From contig NZ_JBHSRI010000002.1 in assembly GCF_042658845.1 (NCBI RefSeq), forward strand, positions 62,001 through 126,000: DNA of 64,000 bases. The letters are read 5' to 3'. Shown one piece after another: positions 35,175-43,950 of this stretch. Position numbers and translations under genes: made by a program. Every line of letters begins with the position of its first letter. Position 1 is the first letter of the stretch. A model generated the notes under the pieces. The model was not told the DNA's origin and did not search any database. It worked only from the letters and a program-made list of their open reading frames with translations. The DNA comes from Paenisporosarcina macmurdoensis (lineage in GTDB: Bacteria; Bacillota; Bacilli; Bacillales_A; Planococcaceae).

Positions 35175-35203
35175 AAGGACTTCCAAAAGGGAGTCTTTTT
35201 GTT
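35175..35203 (+). terminator. Terminator after SLH copy 2
   Basis: GACTTCC / GGGAGTC around AAAA is followed by TTTTTGTTTT. Confidence 0.75.
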
Positions 35204-35308
35204 TTGAAAAAAGCTTTTAAATTTCACATATGAATATACGGAATTGTAAAATTATATGTTATAATTTCAGTAAAATAGCAATGAAATTAAGAGAGAACTG
35301 GTGACTGA

Positions 35309-36148
35309 ATGAAAGAGAATACGCGGGCTTTATATGATTTTTTAATAACGAATTCAAGTGTCATTACTGATAGCTGGATGGACTTAAGATTTAAGAAAGC
35401 AGGATCTCATTATTCATTGGATGCATCACCTGATATTGCTGAAAGAATTAAAAAACAAAATATGACGTATGTAAGGGTGATTGCGGATTCACTTTTGCAA
35501 TCTGAAGAAGAAATGCGGAAGAGTGTGATCGAATGGACGAATCAGACTGCTCCGGACCGCGCTAATTCCGACACATCCTTAAGTGACGTTGCAGGGCAAC
35601 TTAGAAATTTCCGGCGAGTGTACTGGGAGTATATCCAATTGTTTACGGAAACTTCTCCTATTGATGTGAACTTAAAACAATGGTTTCAATGGGAAAAGAA
35701 CATTAACATGACGTTTGATTTTATTTTCGAGAGTTTTTCAATCGTTTATATGAATGTTGTAAAGAATCGTTTAGTTTCTCAACAAGCAGTCATCAGGGAG
35801 TTGAGTGCACCGATTATTCCACTTTCAGATCACATTGGGGTACTTCCATTGATTGGAGATATCGATACGCTTCGAGCAAACTGTATTTTGGAAAGTACAT
35901 TAAAGCAAAGTGTTGAGTTAGGGCTTCAATCGTTAATCATTGATTTATCAGGTGTACCGGTAATTGATAAGAAGGTGGCAAATCAAATTTTTAACGTCAT
36001 TGCTTCTTTACGTTTAATAGGAATTGCCGCGACGCTTACTGGCATTCGTCCAGAATTAGCACAAACTGCTGTTCAACTTGGAATTGATTTTAAAGAAACT
36101 CCAACGTTTGGCTCGTTAAAACAGGCGATTAAAACTCAGTTAAAATGA
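35309..36148 (+). CDS. RsbR-like STAS-domain protein (stressosome component)
   Basis: This 279-aa protein has an N-terminal non-haem-globin-like RsbR domain and a C-terminal STAS domain (about 165-275: VLPLIGDIDTLRANCILES, then LIIDLSGVPVIDKKVANQI). RsbR paralogues form the stressosome with RsbS and RsbT and pass environmental signals to sigma B. In RsbR the segment is usually VVDT, with a phosphorylated Thr; here it reads VIDK, so that site is absent. RsbS and RsbT genes are not nearby. Confidence 0.85.
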   Translation: MKENTRALYDFLITNSSVITDSWMDLRFKKAGSHYSLDASPDIAERIKKQNMTYVRVIADSLLQSEEEMRKSVIEWTNQTAPDRANSDTSLSDVAGQLRNFRRVYWEYIQLFTETSPIDVNLKQWFQWEKNINMTFDFIFESFSIVYMNVVKNRLVSQQAVIRELSAPIIPLSDHIGVLPLIGDIDTLRANCILESTLKQSVELGLQSLIIDLSGVPVIDKKVANQIFNVIASLRLIGIAATLTGIRPELAQTAVQLGIDFKETPTFGSLKQAIKTQLK

Positions 36149-36233
36149 CACTAAAGAGTATGGATTTTTAACTCTTTGCAATTGATGGATGGTTCAACAT
36201 ATTAAGTGCTGCGATATAATAAATAGAAACTTG

Positions 36234-36267
36234 GAAGCGACTGAAATTGTAACTTCAGTTGCTTCTT
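36234..36267 (+). terminator. Terminator after the RsbR-like gene (conserved-loop family)
   Basis: The 12-bp stem GAAGCGACTGAA / TTCAGTTGCTTC (one G-U pair), with loop ATTGTAAC, is followed by TTTTTT. Confidence 0.9.
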
Positions 36268-36349
36268 TTTTAATTTGAAGATTATATTCTTTATTCCCTT
36301 TTAGCAGGTTGAGGGAAACGAGGGAGTATAAAAGGAGAAGATGTGTCTG

Positions 36350-36369
36350 ACACTAGATAAATCTAGTGT
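36350..36369. promoter_or_regulatory. Perfect 9-bp-arm palindrome before the DUF212 gene
   Basis: ACACTAGAT and ATCTAGTGT flank AA. The 2-nt centre argues for a protein-binding site rather than an RNA hairpin. It lies 120 bp upstream of the next gene. The binding protein is unknown. Confidence 0.45.
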
Positions 36370-36488
36370 GCAATTTTGATTATTTTTAGTTAAATCCCGC
36401 ATAAAAGGATATAAGTTAGGGTATTGAAAAGGTAGTAGTATGGTTGGCATAGGATGTTGATCGATTAGTTGAGTGGAGGGCGAAGTAG

Positions 36489-36992
36489 ATGAAGACGATG
36501 AATCGTGGTATGGTAACAGCATTTTCGGCCATTGGCATTGCGCAAGGCTTGAAAATATTGACTCATAAAAAGTTAACAGGCAAATGGGATTGGAAGCAGG
36601 CGTTCACAACGGGTGGGATGCCAAGCTCCCATTCGGCTGGTGTAACGGCACTGGCAACATACGTAGCAGCAAATAAAGGAACACGTCATACAGAAACAGC
36701 ATTAGCAGCTGTTTTTGGTGTAATTGTCATGTATGATGCACAAGGAATACGACGCCATACAGGCGAGATTGCACAGCTTGTTAATAATTTAGAAGAAAGT
36801 ATTGTAGCAATGTCCGGAGATTTCCCAAGCTGGGAATATGTACAGAATGAGAAAGAATTAAAAGAACTTCTTGGCCACCAACCGATTGAAGTACTAGGGG
36901 GAGCAATTTTAGGCGCAGCATTAGGGCTTATCTCCGCTAAGATTGAAAATGATGAGCGACGTGAAGTGAGAACATCTCGGTATATGGATTAA
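36489..36992 (+). CDS. Divergent PAP2 family protein (DUF212, YuiD-like)
   Basis: This 167-aa membrane protein carries the DUF212 core FTTGGMPSSHSAGVTALATY at about residues 40-59. It resembles the acid-phosphatase/PAP2 signature, with a second conserved stretch DAQGIRRHTGEIAQ. GGAGG lies about 11 nt before the ATG. The family is predicted to act on phosphorylated lipids or isoprenoids, which has not been shown for most members. Confidence 0.88.
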   Translation: MKTMNRGMVTAFSAIGIAQGLKILTHKKLTGKWDWKQAFTTGGMPSSHSAGVTALATYVAANKGTRHTETALAAVFGVIVMYDAQGIRRHTGEIAQLVNNLEESIVAMSGDFPSWEYVQNEKELKELLGHQPIEVLGGAILGAALGLISAKIENDERREVRTSRYMD

Positions 36993-37036
36993 GAAGATAA
37001 AACCCCATTTTTAACAATAGATTAGATTTTGTGTAA

Positions 37037-37066
37037 TCCAGTAGCTGTTCATGCTACTGGATTTTT
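37037..37066 (+). terminator. Terminator after the DUF212 gene
   Basis: CCAGTAGC / GCTACTGG with a TGTTCAT loop is followed by ATTTTTG. The same stem recurs at 49088, so it belongs to a dispersed hairpin family. Confidence 0.92.
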
Positions 37067-37157
37067 GTTTGTTTGTTATTTGGTTACTCGATTATATTAT
37101 TGTGATAAATTGGTATAATATAGAAAGTCATATAAATGTATCTAGGGGGGGTTTTGG

Positions 37158-37358
37158 TTGAATGAGCAAAAAATAGGGTTGACGATAACGGGTGCAATAG
37201 TCTTGTTAAGTTTAGCGATATTATTTGGGAGCTTCCAAATTTCAAGTGCCATTCGAGATGCTTCGAATGGTAATCAGTATAGTAGTATTTATAATCAACT
37301 TAGCAGCATTAATAAAAATTTAGAAACATTAATTGAAACACTGAAAGAAAACAAGTAA
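37158..37358 (+). CDS. Small single-helix membrane protein
   Basis: This 66-aa protein starts at TTG 37158, preceded by a G-rich ribosome site (TAGGGGGGG). Residues 7-29 form a hydrophobic helix; the C-terminal part (SSIYNQLSSINKNLETLIETL) has a heptad pattern and may form a coiled coil. I do not recognise the family. It stands alone between the DUF212 and lytS genes. Confidence 0.7.
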   Translation: MNEQKIGLTITGAIVLLSLAILFGSFQISSAIRDASNGNQYSSIYNQLSSINKNLETLIETLKENK

Positions 37359-37526
37359 GGTAATAATTGGTTTCCGCTGTTGTATGCAATGATGTGGGAT
37401 CTAAAGGGATTCATGAAAGTGGTCGATGGTATTATTTTTGAAAGTTCATATTTGCATTTACAGTTACTTGAACACGTTTTCAACATTTTTTATTGAAATT
37501 ATTCTAAGTGTATATCAGAGCAGTCG

Positions 37527-37555
37527 CCCTAATAATCTATTTGATTATTGGGGTA
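37527..37555 (+). terminator. Hairpin in the 37.4-38.0 kb intergenic region
   Basis: CCCTAATAATC / GATTATTGGGG (one G-U pair) with a TATTT loop is followed by TATTTGTTTTG. It could terminate transcription from 37158. Confidence 0.55.
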
Positions 37556-37758
37556 TTTGTTTTGTCGACAAACAACAATTGCCATAGCTTCTCACATAGG
37601 ACAATGGTAAAATCAGAAAAACACTTCGTCCGATAAATAAACAATTGAAATAATAGTTTTTCCTTATAAATGAGTCAATTTAATAAATGCCTTTAGATGA
37701 ATGATGCACGAATATTTGATGTGTATTCCTTTGGGTGTGTTAAGAATTCCGCTAATTT

Positions 37759-37938
37759 GATTGGAGTGAAGGGCGGCGACTCCGGCGGGAAAGTGTGTCC
37801 AAGTGTGACCCCACAGAGAGCGAACGAATTGTGAACAATTCGTTTGCGACGAGTAACCGCAGGAGCATAGGTTTTTCAGTGAACCAGGAGGCACACGGAC
37901 CACCCGCGGAAAGCGTCCGCCCGTAACGGAAATCGACA
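37759..37938 (+). repeat. Bacillales-type GC-rich palindromic interspersed repeat, copy 1
   Basis: It begins TTGGAGTGAAGGGCGGCGAC, contains CGAATTG / CAATTCG in the centre, and ends CCCGCGGAAAGCG then CCGTAACGGAAATCGAC. The ends are mutually complementary. The same family occurs inverted at 51615-51740. It is markedly more GC-rich than the neighbours. Similar elements are common in Bacillaceae genomes; function unknown. Confidence 0.85.
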
Positions 37939-38063
37939 GAATCTCTGTTTTTAGAATATTCTTATTTACATCCGGTTTTATGAATCTTGAAATTGACTCA
38001 AGTAATGAGCTATTTAAAACATGTAGTTGCTTAACTCATTTCCTAGAAAGGTGGAAGACAGAT

Positions 38064-39791
38064 ATGAATGAGCTATTCTTAACGATGTTTGAACGTCTGG
38101 GGATCATTGTGATGATTGCCTTTGTGTTGACTCGTTTTCGGTTTTTCCGCCAGATGATTTATCAGGATAAATTAGGGAGTAAGCAACAATTTGCAGCCAT
38201 CTTGTTTTTTGGGTTTTTTGGTATTATCGGAACGTATACAGGTGTGTCCTTCGATATGAATACGTTGGAATTTAACAAATGGGCTGCAGCGACAGGGTTG
38301 TCTTCTGATGAAGCGATTGCCAATACGCGTGTTATTGGCGTGGTGATTGCCGGATTACTTGGTGGCTATAAAGTGGGAATTGGAGCGGGGCTCATTGCCG
38401 GGATTCATCGATTTACGCTTGGAGGATACACGGCACTTGCTTGTGGTCTTGCCGCAATTATTGCAGGGGTATTAGCGGGTGCATTTCATAAAAAGAATAT
38501 AAAAAACAAAGTAAGTTATGCATTTTTTGTTGGTGCTTTAGCTGAGACGATTCAGATGATCATCATTTTATTATTGGCTAAACCATTCGATCAAGCGCTG
38601 ACACTGGTAGAGGTTATTGGAATTCCTATGATTTTGGCTAATGGGGTCGGATCTGCGTTGTTCTTGTTGATTACGAAAAGTGTATTTAATGAAGAAGAAA
38701 AAGCGGGTGCATTTCAAGCTCAGAAAACGTTGAGAATTGCGGGTCAGACTCTTGTTCATTTGAGAAAGGGTATGGACGTTGTATCAGCTGAAATTGTATG
38801 CCGTATTTTACATAAAGAAATTGAATCAAGCGCAGTGGCTATGACCAATCGCACAGACATATTGGCTCATATAGGAATTGGGAACGATCATCATCAGGCA
38901 AATTTACCGATACAAACCGATTTAACCAGAAAAGTCATAGAACAAGGGGAACTCATTATTTCCCTTGATCGATCCATTCATTGTGTCCATAAAAATTGTC
39001 CCCTTGGCGTCGCTGTTATTGCACCATTAAAACAGCGTGGTAAAACGATTGGCACATTGAAGTTTTATTTTCCTTCAGAGAAGAAGATTACGAACGTCAC
39101 ATTAGAACTCATTTCAGGGCTTAGTATGTTGTTAAGTACACAATTAGAAATTGCAGAGGCAGATAAGGCATATCAACTCGCTAAAGAAGCGGAAATTAAA
39201 GCATTACAAGCCCAAATTAGTCCCCACTTTTTGTTCAATACACTAAATACAATTGTCTCTCTCGTCAGAATTGAACCGGTAAAAGCACGGAAGCTACTCA
39301 TCTCGCTGTCTCACTTTTTACGTCAAAATCTCAATGTTACAACGGAGACCATGACTACTCTTGAACAAGAGTTAAAACATGTAAAAGCTTATTTAGAGAT
39401 TGAAGAAGCACGATTTTTTAATAAATTAATTGTGGAATACACGATTGATGAAAAAGTGCTGTTAGAAAATATTCCACCTCTCACTTTGCAACCAATTGTT
39501 GAAAATGCAGTTAAACATGGCATTAAAGATAAGAGCGAGAACTGTTTAATTAAAATTAGCATACAAAAACACGAATCGTTGACGATTGTCAGTGTAGAAG
39601 ATAATGGACAAGGCATGAGTTCAGAACGAATATCGCAGCTATGTAAGGAGCGTGCAGTTTCCGAGAGTGGCACGGGAATTGGACTTTATAATGTAAATAG
39701 ACGATTAACGATGATGTTTGGTGTGACAAGTGCTCTTCAGTTTGAAAGCAAGCAAAATGAAGGTACGAGAGTATCTTTTATTATGGGGTAA
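38064..39791 (+). CDS. lytS: LytS-family sensor histidine kinase
   Basis: This 575-aa kinase has an N-terminal 5TM-LYT receptor (residues about 1-180), a GAF-like domain, and a HisKA-like segment QAQISPHFLFNTLNTIVSLV bearing the phosphorylated His. An ATPase domain follows (NAVKHGIKDK, EDNGQGMS, GTGIGLYNVNRRL). ATG 38064 is chosen because AAAGGTGG precedes it and the receptor starts there. Its partner LytT follows after 13 bp. In E. coli the related BtsS and in Bacillus LytS sense extracellular pyruvate, and a CstA-type transporter follows here, so pyruvate sensing is a reasonable inference. Confidence 0.9.
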   Translation: MNELFLTMFERLGIIVMIAFVLTRFRFFRQMIYQDKLGSKQQFAAILFFGFFGIIGTYTGVSFDMNTLEFNKWAAATGLSSDEAIANTRVIGVVIAGLLGGYKVGIGAGLIAGIHRFTLGGYTALACGLAAIIAGVLAGAFHKKNIKNKVSYAFFVGALAETIQMIIILLLAKPFDQALTLVEVIGIPMILANGVGSALFLLITKSVFNEEEKAGAFQAQKTLRIAGQTLVHLRKGMDVVSAEIVCRILHKEIESSAVAMTNRTDILAHIGIGNDHHQANLPIQTDLTRKVIEQGELIISLDRSIHCVHKNCPLGVAVIAPLKQRGKTIGTLKFYFPSEKKITNVTLELISGLSMLLSTQLEIAEADKAYQLAKEAEIKALQAQISPHFLFNTLNTIVSLVRIEPVKARKLLISLSHFLRQNLNVTTETMTTLEQELKHVKAYLEIEEARFFNKLIVEYTIDEKVLLENIPPLTLQPIVENAVKHGIKDKSENCLIKISIQKHESLTIVSVEDNGQGMSSERISQLCKERAVSESGTGIGLYNVNRRLTMMFGVTSALQFESKQNEGTRVSFIMG

Positions 39792-39804
39792 AGGGGGGGA
39801 AATC

Positions 39805-40542
39805 ATGGATAACCTGATTCGTGTTTTGGTAGTAGATGATGAACACTATAGCCGGGATGAGCTCAAGCATTTATTAGGAGAATTTGCATTCGTTCAAATT
39901 GTAGGAGAAGCTGATTCCGGTGAAGATGCCATCGTCAAGGCGTTATACCATCAACCCGATGTGATTTTCCTCGATGTGGAAATGCCAAAGATGAATGGTA
40001 TGGAGGTAGCGAAGGCCTTAATGGAGTTGAAGAAAAGGCCGCTAATTGTCTTTGCAACAGCTTATCCACAGTTTGCTGTCGAAGCATTTCGATATGAAGC
40101 AACTGATTATTTGTTAAAACCGTATGATGAAGATCAATTGAAACAGACCATTCAGCGAATCGTGAAATTACTTGATAATCCTGTCGATAGTAGTCATGAA
40201 TTCGCTAAACCGCTTGGCAAGCTAGCGGTTGAAGTAGATGGAGAAATCTTTTATTTAGAGCCGAAAGATATTATTTATATTTATCGAGATGAAAAAGTAT
40301 CAAAAATCATTACCACTTCACAAAGTTATGAGGTGCGAACATCTTTAAAGGAGTTAGAAAGTCGTTTGATCCCATTCTCCTTTTTTCGAATCCACAAAAG
40401 TTTTCTCGTAAACTTAACCTACATCGCCCGTTTAACACCTTGGTTTAACGGAGCATATGAAGTAGAAATAGTAGGACGTAATGAAATGCTATCCGTTAGC
40501 CGAAATTATGTAAAAGCACTTAGAAGTCGACTTGAAATCTAG
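39805..40542 (+). CDS. lytT: LytT/LytR-family response regulator
   Basis: This 245-aa protein has a receiver domain with acidic pocket Asp11-Asp12 and phospho-acceptor Asp57 (VIFLDVEMP), Lys in LLKPYD, and a C-terminal LytTR DNA-binding domain (YEVRTSLKELESRL, FFRIHKSFLVNL). AAGGGGGG precedes ATG 39805. LytTR regulators usually bind pairs of direct repeats. The CstA-type transporter gene downstream is the obvious target. Confidence 0.92.
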   Translation: MDNLIRVLVVDDEHYSRDELKHLLGEFAFVQIVGEADSGEDAIVKALYHQPDVIFLDVEMPKMNGMEVAKALMELKKRPLIVFATAYPQFAVEAFRYEATDYLLKPYDEDQLKQTIQRIVKLLDNPVDSSHEFAKPLGKLAVEVDGEIFYLEPKDIIYIYRDEKVSKIITTSQSYEVRTSLKELESRLIPFSFFRIHKSFLVNLTYIARLTPWFNGAYEVEIVGRNEMLSVSRNYVKALRSRLEI

Positions 40543-40583
40543 GGGTTTTTCTTAATAAAATACGGAAATATAGAGAACTGCAC

Positions 40584-40675
40584 ATAGACGACAAGACCGC
40601 CGATAGACGACAAAAAAACGCCGATAGTCGACACGAAACCGCTGATAGACAACAACAAACCGCTCATAGAAAAAA
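40584..40675 (+). repeat. 21-bp-pitch array of a third motif (ATAGACGACA x5)
   Basis: ATAG-ACGACA units start at 40584, 40603, 40624, 40645 and 40666 (19, 21, 21 and 21 bp), with CGCCG or CGCTG at a fixed place in the spacers. Copy 5 is degenerate after ATAGA. It lies between lytT and the CstA gene. Sequence is unrelated to TTTAGTTGTAA but the layout is the same. Confidence 0.88.
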
Positions 40676-40688
40676 ATCTCTACATCCA

Positions 40689-40719
40689 GAGACTTCAACT
40701 TCGGTTGGAGTCTCATTTT
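40689..40719 (+). terminator. Terminator after lytST
   Basis: The 11-bp stem GAGACTTCAAC / GTTGGAGTCTC (one G-U pair), closed by a TTCG tetraloop, is followed by ATTTTAG. Confidence 0.85.
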
Positions 40720-40844
40720 AGTTGAAAAATTTAATATTCTGATATTATTTACACATTTCACTCCTTTATATGGACCTCTTACTCTGCCAAACTGACATCT
40801 TGTCACACAATTGACCTATTTTCTCTACTCAACCTCTACAATGA

Positions 40845-40858
40845 TGGAAACGTTTTCA
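40845..40858. promoter_or_regulatory. cre-like (CcpA) site before the CstA gene
   Basis: TGGAAACGTTTTCA fits the catabolite-responsive element consensus except at position 3. It ends 20 bp before the CstA start, where bound CcpA would block transcription. This fits glucose repression of a pyruvate or peptide transporter. A LacI-type paralogue could also bind it. Confidence 0.6.
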
Positions 40859-40878
40859 TTATGAAAAGGGGGACTTAT

Positions 40879-42330
40879 ATGTATACTTTTATTGGCGGAC
40901 TTATTCTATTAGTCGTAGGGTATTTCACGTATGGTAAATTCGTTGAAAAGATGTTTGGTGTAAAAGAGGATCGAACAACACCAGCATATGTCAACAGCGA
41001 TGATGTGGACTATGTACCAATGTCTACGAAAAAGAACGCATTAATTCAATTGTTAAATATTGCTGGTGTTGGACCGATTTTCGGACCCATCATGGGCGCA
41101 CTTTATGGACCAGTCGCATTTATCTGGATCGTGTTCGGTGCAATTTTTGCAGGAGCGGTACATGATTACTTAACTGGTATGATTTCAATCCGTAACCGTG
41201 GTGCGCATCTTCCTGAATTAGCAGGTAAATTCTTAGGTAAAGTTATGAAACATGTAGTAAACGTCTTTGCAGTTTTACTTCTTCTATTAGTAGGTACTGT
41301 ATTTGTATCATCTCCAGCAACCTTGCTTTACAACTTAATGGATGGCTGGATGGCAATGGGCGCAATTCTTGCAGCTATCTTCATTTATTACATATTGGCA
41401 ACATTACTTCCGATTGATAAAATTATCGGACGTTTCTACCCGTTCTTTGGTGCATTGCTAATCATAAGTGCGGTAGGTATCTTGGTTCAATTAGTTCTTA
41501 CGGGAGCTCCAATTCCAGAGTTAACACTTAAAAACATGCATCCTGATGATCTTCCAATCTTCCCACTGTTATTCTTGACGATTTCGTGTGGAGCTTTATC
41601 TGGATTCCATGCAACGCAAACTCCTATCATTTCTCGTACGACTCAAAGTGAGAAACAAGGACGAAAAATTTTCTATGGCATGATGATTGCTGAAGGCGCT
41701 ATCGCTATGATCTGGGCTGCAGCTGCCATGAGTCTTTTCAACGGCTATGATGGATTAAACGATATGCTTGCAAACGGCGGACCAGCTGGAATTGTAAGTG
41801 AAGCTTCTACATTATTATTAGGTTCAATTGGGGGCACATTAGCTATACTTGGTGTAATCATTTTACCGATTACTTCAGGAGATACGGCTTTCCGTAGCGC
41901 TCGAATGATTATCGCAGATTACTTCAATCTTTCACAAAAGAAAATCATGAGCCGACTATGGATTGCACTTCCATTATTCGTTTTATCTTTTGCACTTACA
42001 AAAATTGACTTCACATTATTATGGAGATACTTCTCTTGGGCAAACCAATCCACAGCCGCTATTGCGTTATGGGTCGGGGCTATGTACTTGTTCATCGCTA
42101 AGAAAAACTATTGGATTGCTATTATACCAGCCATATTTATAACGATGGCGACAATGACATACATCATAAATGCTCCAATAGGATTTGGATTATCACTAAA
42201 TGCTGCATACGTTGGAGCAACAATCATAACGATCGTAATTATCGTGTTGTTCTTCATAGCAGCTAAGAAGAATCGAGCGAATAACCTTCCTCTCGAAGTA
42301 GATGTTTCAAATTGGAGTAGTACGAAGTAA
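40879..42330 (+). CDS. cstA: CstA/BtsT-family transporter (carbon-starvation protein, likely pyruvate uptake)
   Basis: This 483-aa protein has many membrane helices and CstA hallmarks: GVGPIFGPIMGALYGP near residues 63-78, CGALSGFHATQTPIISRT and PITSGDTAFRSARM. ATG 40879 follows AAAGGGGGA; an ATG 18 nt earlier lacks a site. E. coli relatives BtsT and CstA import pyruvate, and BtsT is controlled by a LytS/LytR-type system, as the neighbours suggest here. It carries a cre-like site upstream and overlaps a 50-aa gene by one base. Confidence 0.9.
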   Translation: MYTFIGGLILLVVGYFTYGKFVEKMFGVKEDRTTPAYVNSDDVDYVPMSTKKNALIQLLNIAGVGPIFGPIMGALYGPVAFIWIVFGAIFAGAVHDYLTGMISIRNRGAHLPELAGKFLGKVMKHVVNVFAVLLLLLVGTVFVSSPATLLYNLMDGWMAMGAILAAIFIYYILATLLPIDKIIGRFYPFFGALLIISAVGILVQLVLTGAPIPELTLKNMHPDDLPIFPLLFLTISCGALSGFHATQTPIISRTTQSEKQGRKIFYGMMIAEGAIAMIWAAAAMSLFNGYDGLNDMLANGGPAGIVSEASTLLLGSIGGTLAILGVIILPITSGDTAFRSARMIIADYFNLSQKKIMSRLWIALPLFVLSFALTKIDFTLLWRYFSWANQSTAAIALWVGAMYLFIAKKNYWIAIIPAIFITMATMTYIINAPIGFGLSLNAAYVGATIITIVIIVLFFIAAKKNRANNLPLEVDVSNWSSTK

Positions 42331-42482
42331 TGGGCTGCTGTAGTCCGAATTACCGTAAGGCTGTCAATGAACAAGAGGAAATGATTAATCAAAAAGGGAC
42401 GGACACACCCCCCTTAGCTCTGAAAATTATATTAACTCTTATCCTTATAGGTGGTATTTTATTAGCTGTATGGATTAAATAG
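42330..42482 (+). CDS. 50-aa CstA-associated small membrane protein
   Basis: The ATG overlaps the CstA stop codon (TAATG). The protein starts MGCCSPNYRKAVNEQEEMIN and ends with one helix (about residues 31-48, IILTLILIGGILLAV). The paired cysteines and hydrophilic N-terminus followed by a helix suggest a membrane-attached partner of the transporter. The coupling and a terminator right after the stop support a real gene. It recalls the small proteins (YbdD/YjiX) linked to CstA in enterobacteria by position, not by sequence. Confidence 0.75.
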   Translation: MGCCSPNYRKAVNEQEEMINQKGTDTPPLALKIILTLILIGGILLAVWIK

Positions 42483-42513
42483 AAAAGTGCGCGAGCTATC
42501 GCGCACTTTTTTT
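42483..42513 (+). terminator. Terminator after the CstA operon
   Basis: AAAAGTGCGCGA / TCGCGCACTTTT is followed by a T-run; the stem is perfect and GC-rich in the middle. Confidence 0.95.
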
Positions 42514-42642
42514 GTGGAGAATTTTCATGTTGTTTCCTATAACTTTCTAAAGAGTTTACAAATAATTCCTGAATTCAGGTATAAAATGGGTACCTTGAAT
42601 CGTAAAATGGTGATAGGAGTGTAAAAATTTGGAGGGGATGAA

Positions 42643-43305
42643 ATGAATTTAGGAAGGTCTCAATCGCCACAAGTTGCAAGGAAATCAAGAGATAAAGTAC
42701 AAGGCATAAAAATTATAGAAACGTTAAAAAAGTTTGTGGGCAATACCTTGGTGCTAAGAAAAGAGCGGAAGGTAGAGATGAAAAAGGAAGTAGAATCTAG
42801 AGGGCAAGAAGGATTCATTCGTACAATTTATGAAATTTTTGGTTTTACAGCGGTTATGTCGGTAACTGTTCTGACGGTTATGGGTGTTTTGATATTGTCA
42901 TTTTTTATGAATGATTTCCTTACCTATTTTCGGGAATTTGGATGGCTTTCTTTAGGATTGGCAGGGGTCATGCTTGGGATAGGATGGTATAAACCTTATA
43001 AAATATGGACTTTATTGGTGACGTTTGTGGGTGCTTTTTTATTAGTTATTACATTCGGGCCACTTGTGATTGAGGGGTATTCAGGTAGGGATTTGATGGA
43101 CGTGAATTTTAGAAACGGCTACTGGATGACTTTAAAATCCACTATGGTGTTTGTTAGCTATCTTACTTGTGGCACTGCGTTTCTTACTTGGTTATATTTG
43201 CTATCGAAAGGAAGACGTCAGAACCCGTTAAGAAATTTCTCTTATGTAAATATGAGGTTGAAGCAAAGAATGGCTAAGTTAGTAGTTAGAATCAAATCCA
43301 CATAA
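42643..43305 (+). CDS. Hypothetical membrane protein (about four helices)
   Basis: This 220-aa protein starts after GGAGGGGATGAA. The first 55 residues are hydrophilic and basic; then four hydrophobic segments follow (about 66-90, 100-113, 121-143 and 165-188) and a basic tail. I do not recognise the family. It is monocistronic, between two terminators. Confidence 0.75.
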   Translation: MNLGRSQSPQVARKSRDKVQGIKIIETLKKFVGNTLVLRKERKVEMKKEVESRGQEGFIRTIYEIFGFTAVMSVTVLTVMGVLILSFFMNDFLTYFREFGWLSLGLAGVMLGIGWYKPYKIWTLLVTFVGAFLLVITFGPLVIEGYSGRDLMDVNFRNGYWMTLKSTMVFVSYLTCGTAFLTWLYLLSKGRRQNPLRNFSYVNMRLKQRMAKLVVRIKST

Positions 43306-43314
43306 TAGGTGATA

Positions 43315-43348
43315 AAGGCGACTTGAATTTCATCTTCAGTCGCTTTTA
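43315..43348 (+). terminator. Terminator (conserved-loop family)
   Basis: AAAGGCGACT-TGAA / TTCA-GTCGCTTTT with loop TTTCATC; the loop resembles those at 8083 and 36234. Confidence 0.8.
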
Positions 43349-43447
43349 TTGTGGCAAAGAACTTCACCTCTTGGTTTAGCCTGTACTTCATGTTTTATTT
43401 ATACATTGCGGGGTACTAAATAGGTAAGACCAGGAGGAGATGAAGAG

Positions 43448-43801
43448 ATGATACAGGATAAGAAGACTTATTATGTTGATATTACTGCCGAAAGCATCTT
43501 AACAGAGCCTGTGGATACGCCTAGCTTTGTTATACAGGCAACTGATCAGGAAGTTCATGTTTTGCAGTCGGTTTTCGAAGACAAGCATAAAGCAGATTTA
43601 GAAACGTATGTTAGATCCCATATTCCATTTCGTGAGTACCATAAAGATCCTGAGAATGATCATTATGATGCTGCGCAAAAAGTGCTTTACGCGATTATCT
43701 ATCATTTAGGGGATAATGAGGCAAGACTTCACATTGACCAAATGGGGATTTTAACAGACCGTAAATCGGATGATCCTAAAGAGATTCGTGATTTTAGATA
43801 A
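43448..43801 (+). CDS. Hypothetical cytoplasmic protein of Bacillales type
   Basis: This 117-aa soluble, acidic protein (starting MIQDKKTYYVDITAESILTE) has no signal or helix segment. AGGAGGAGATGAAG precedes the ATG. The composition is ordinary for the genome and the gene has its own terminator. I cannot assign a function. Confidence 0.7.
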   Translation: MIQDKKTYYVDITAESILTEPVDTPSFVIQATDQEVHVLQSVFEDKHKADLETYVRSHIPFREYHKDPENDHYDAAQKVLYAIIYHLGDNEARLHIDQMGILTDRKSDDPKEIRDFR

Positions 43802-43835
43802 CCTTCATGAATCATGAAATAAAAACAGTAAGGAA

Positions 43836-43870
43836 GGGGCGGCTGGAATTTTTAATTTCAGCCGCTTTTA
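43836..43870 (+). terminator. Terminator (conserved-loop family)
   Basis: GCGGCTGGAATT / AATTTCAGCCGC is followed by TTTTAATT. Confidence 0.85.
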
Positions 43871-43950
43871 ATTGTGCGAAAGTTATTTTCATCTAAGAAC
43901 GCTAGTGGATGTGAAAATGGCAACCAGCAAATAAAAAAGCTGCTGTTTTG

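Noticed and set aside
37664..37903. 79-codon minus-strand open frame in the GC-rich repeat
   Set aside because: It lies wholly over the palindromic interspersed repeat, has no ribosome site, and the inverted copy at 51615 does not keep the frame.
40879..42330. CstA as a peptide transporter
   Set aside because: Older annotation links CstA to peptides, but the LytS/LytT neighbours fit the pyruvate-transport branch better; kept only as an alternative.
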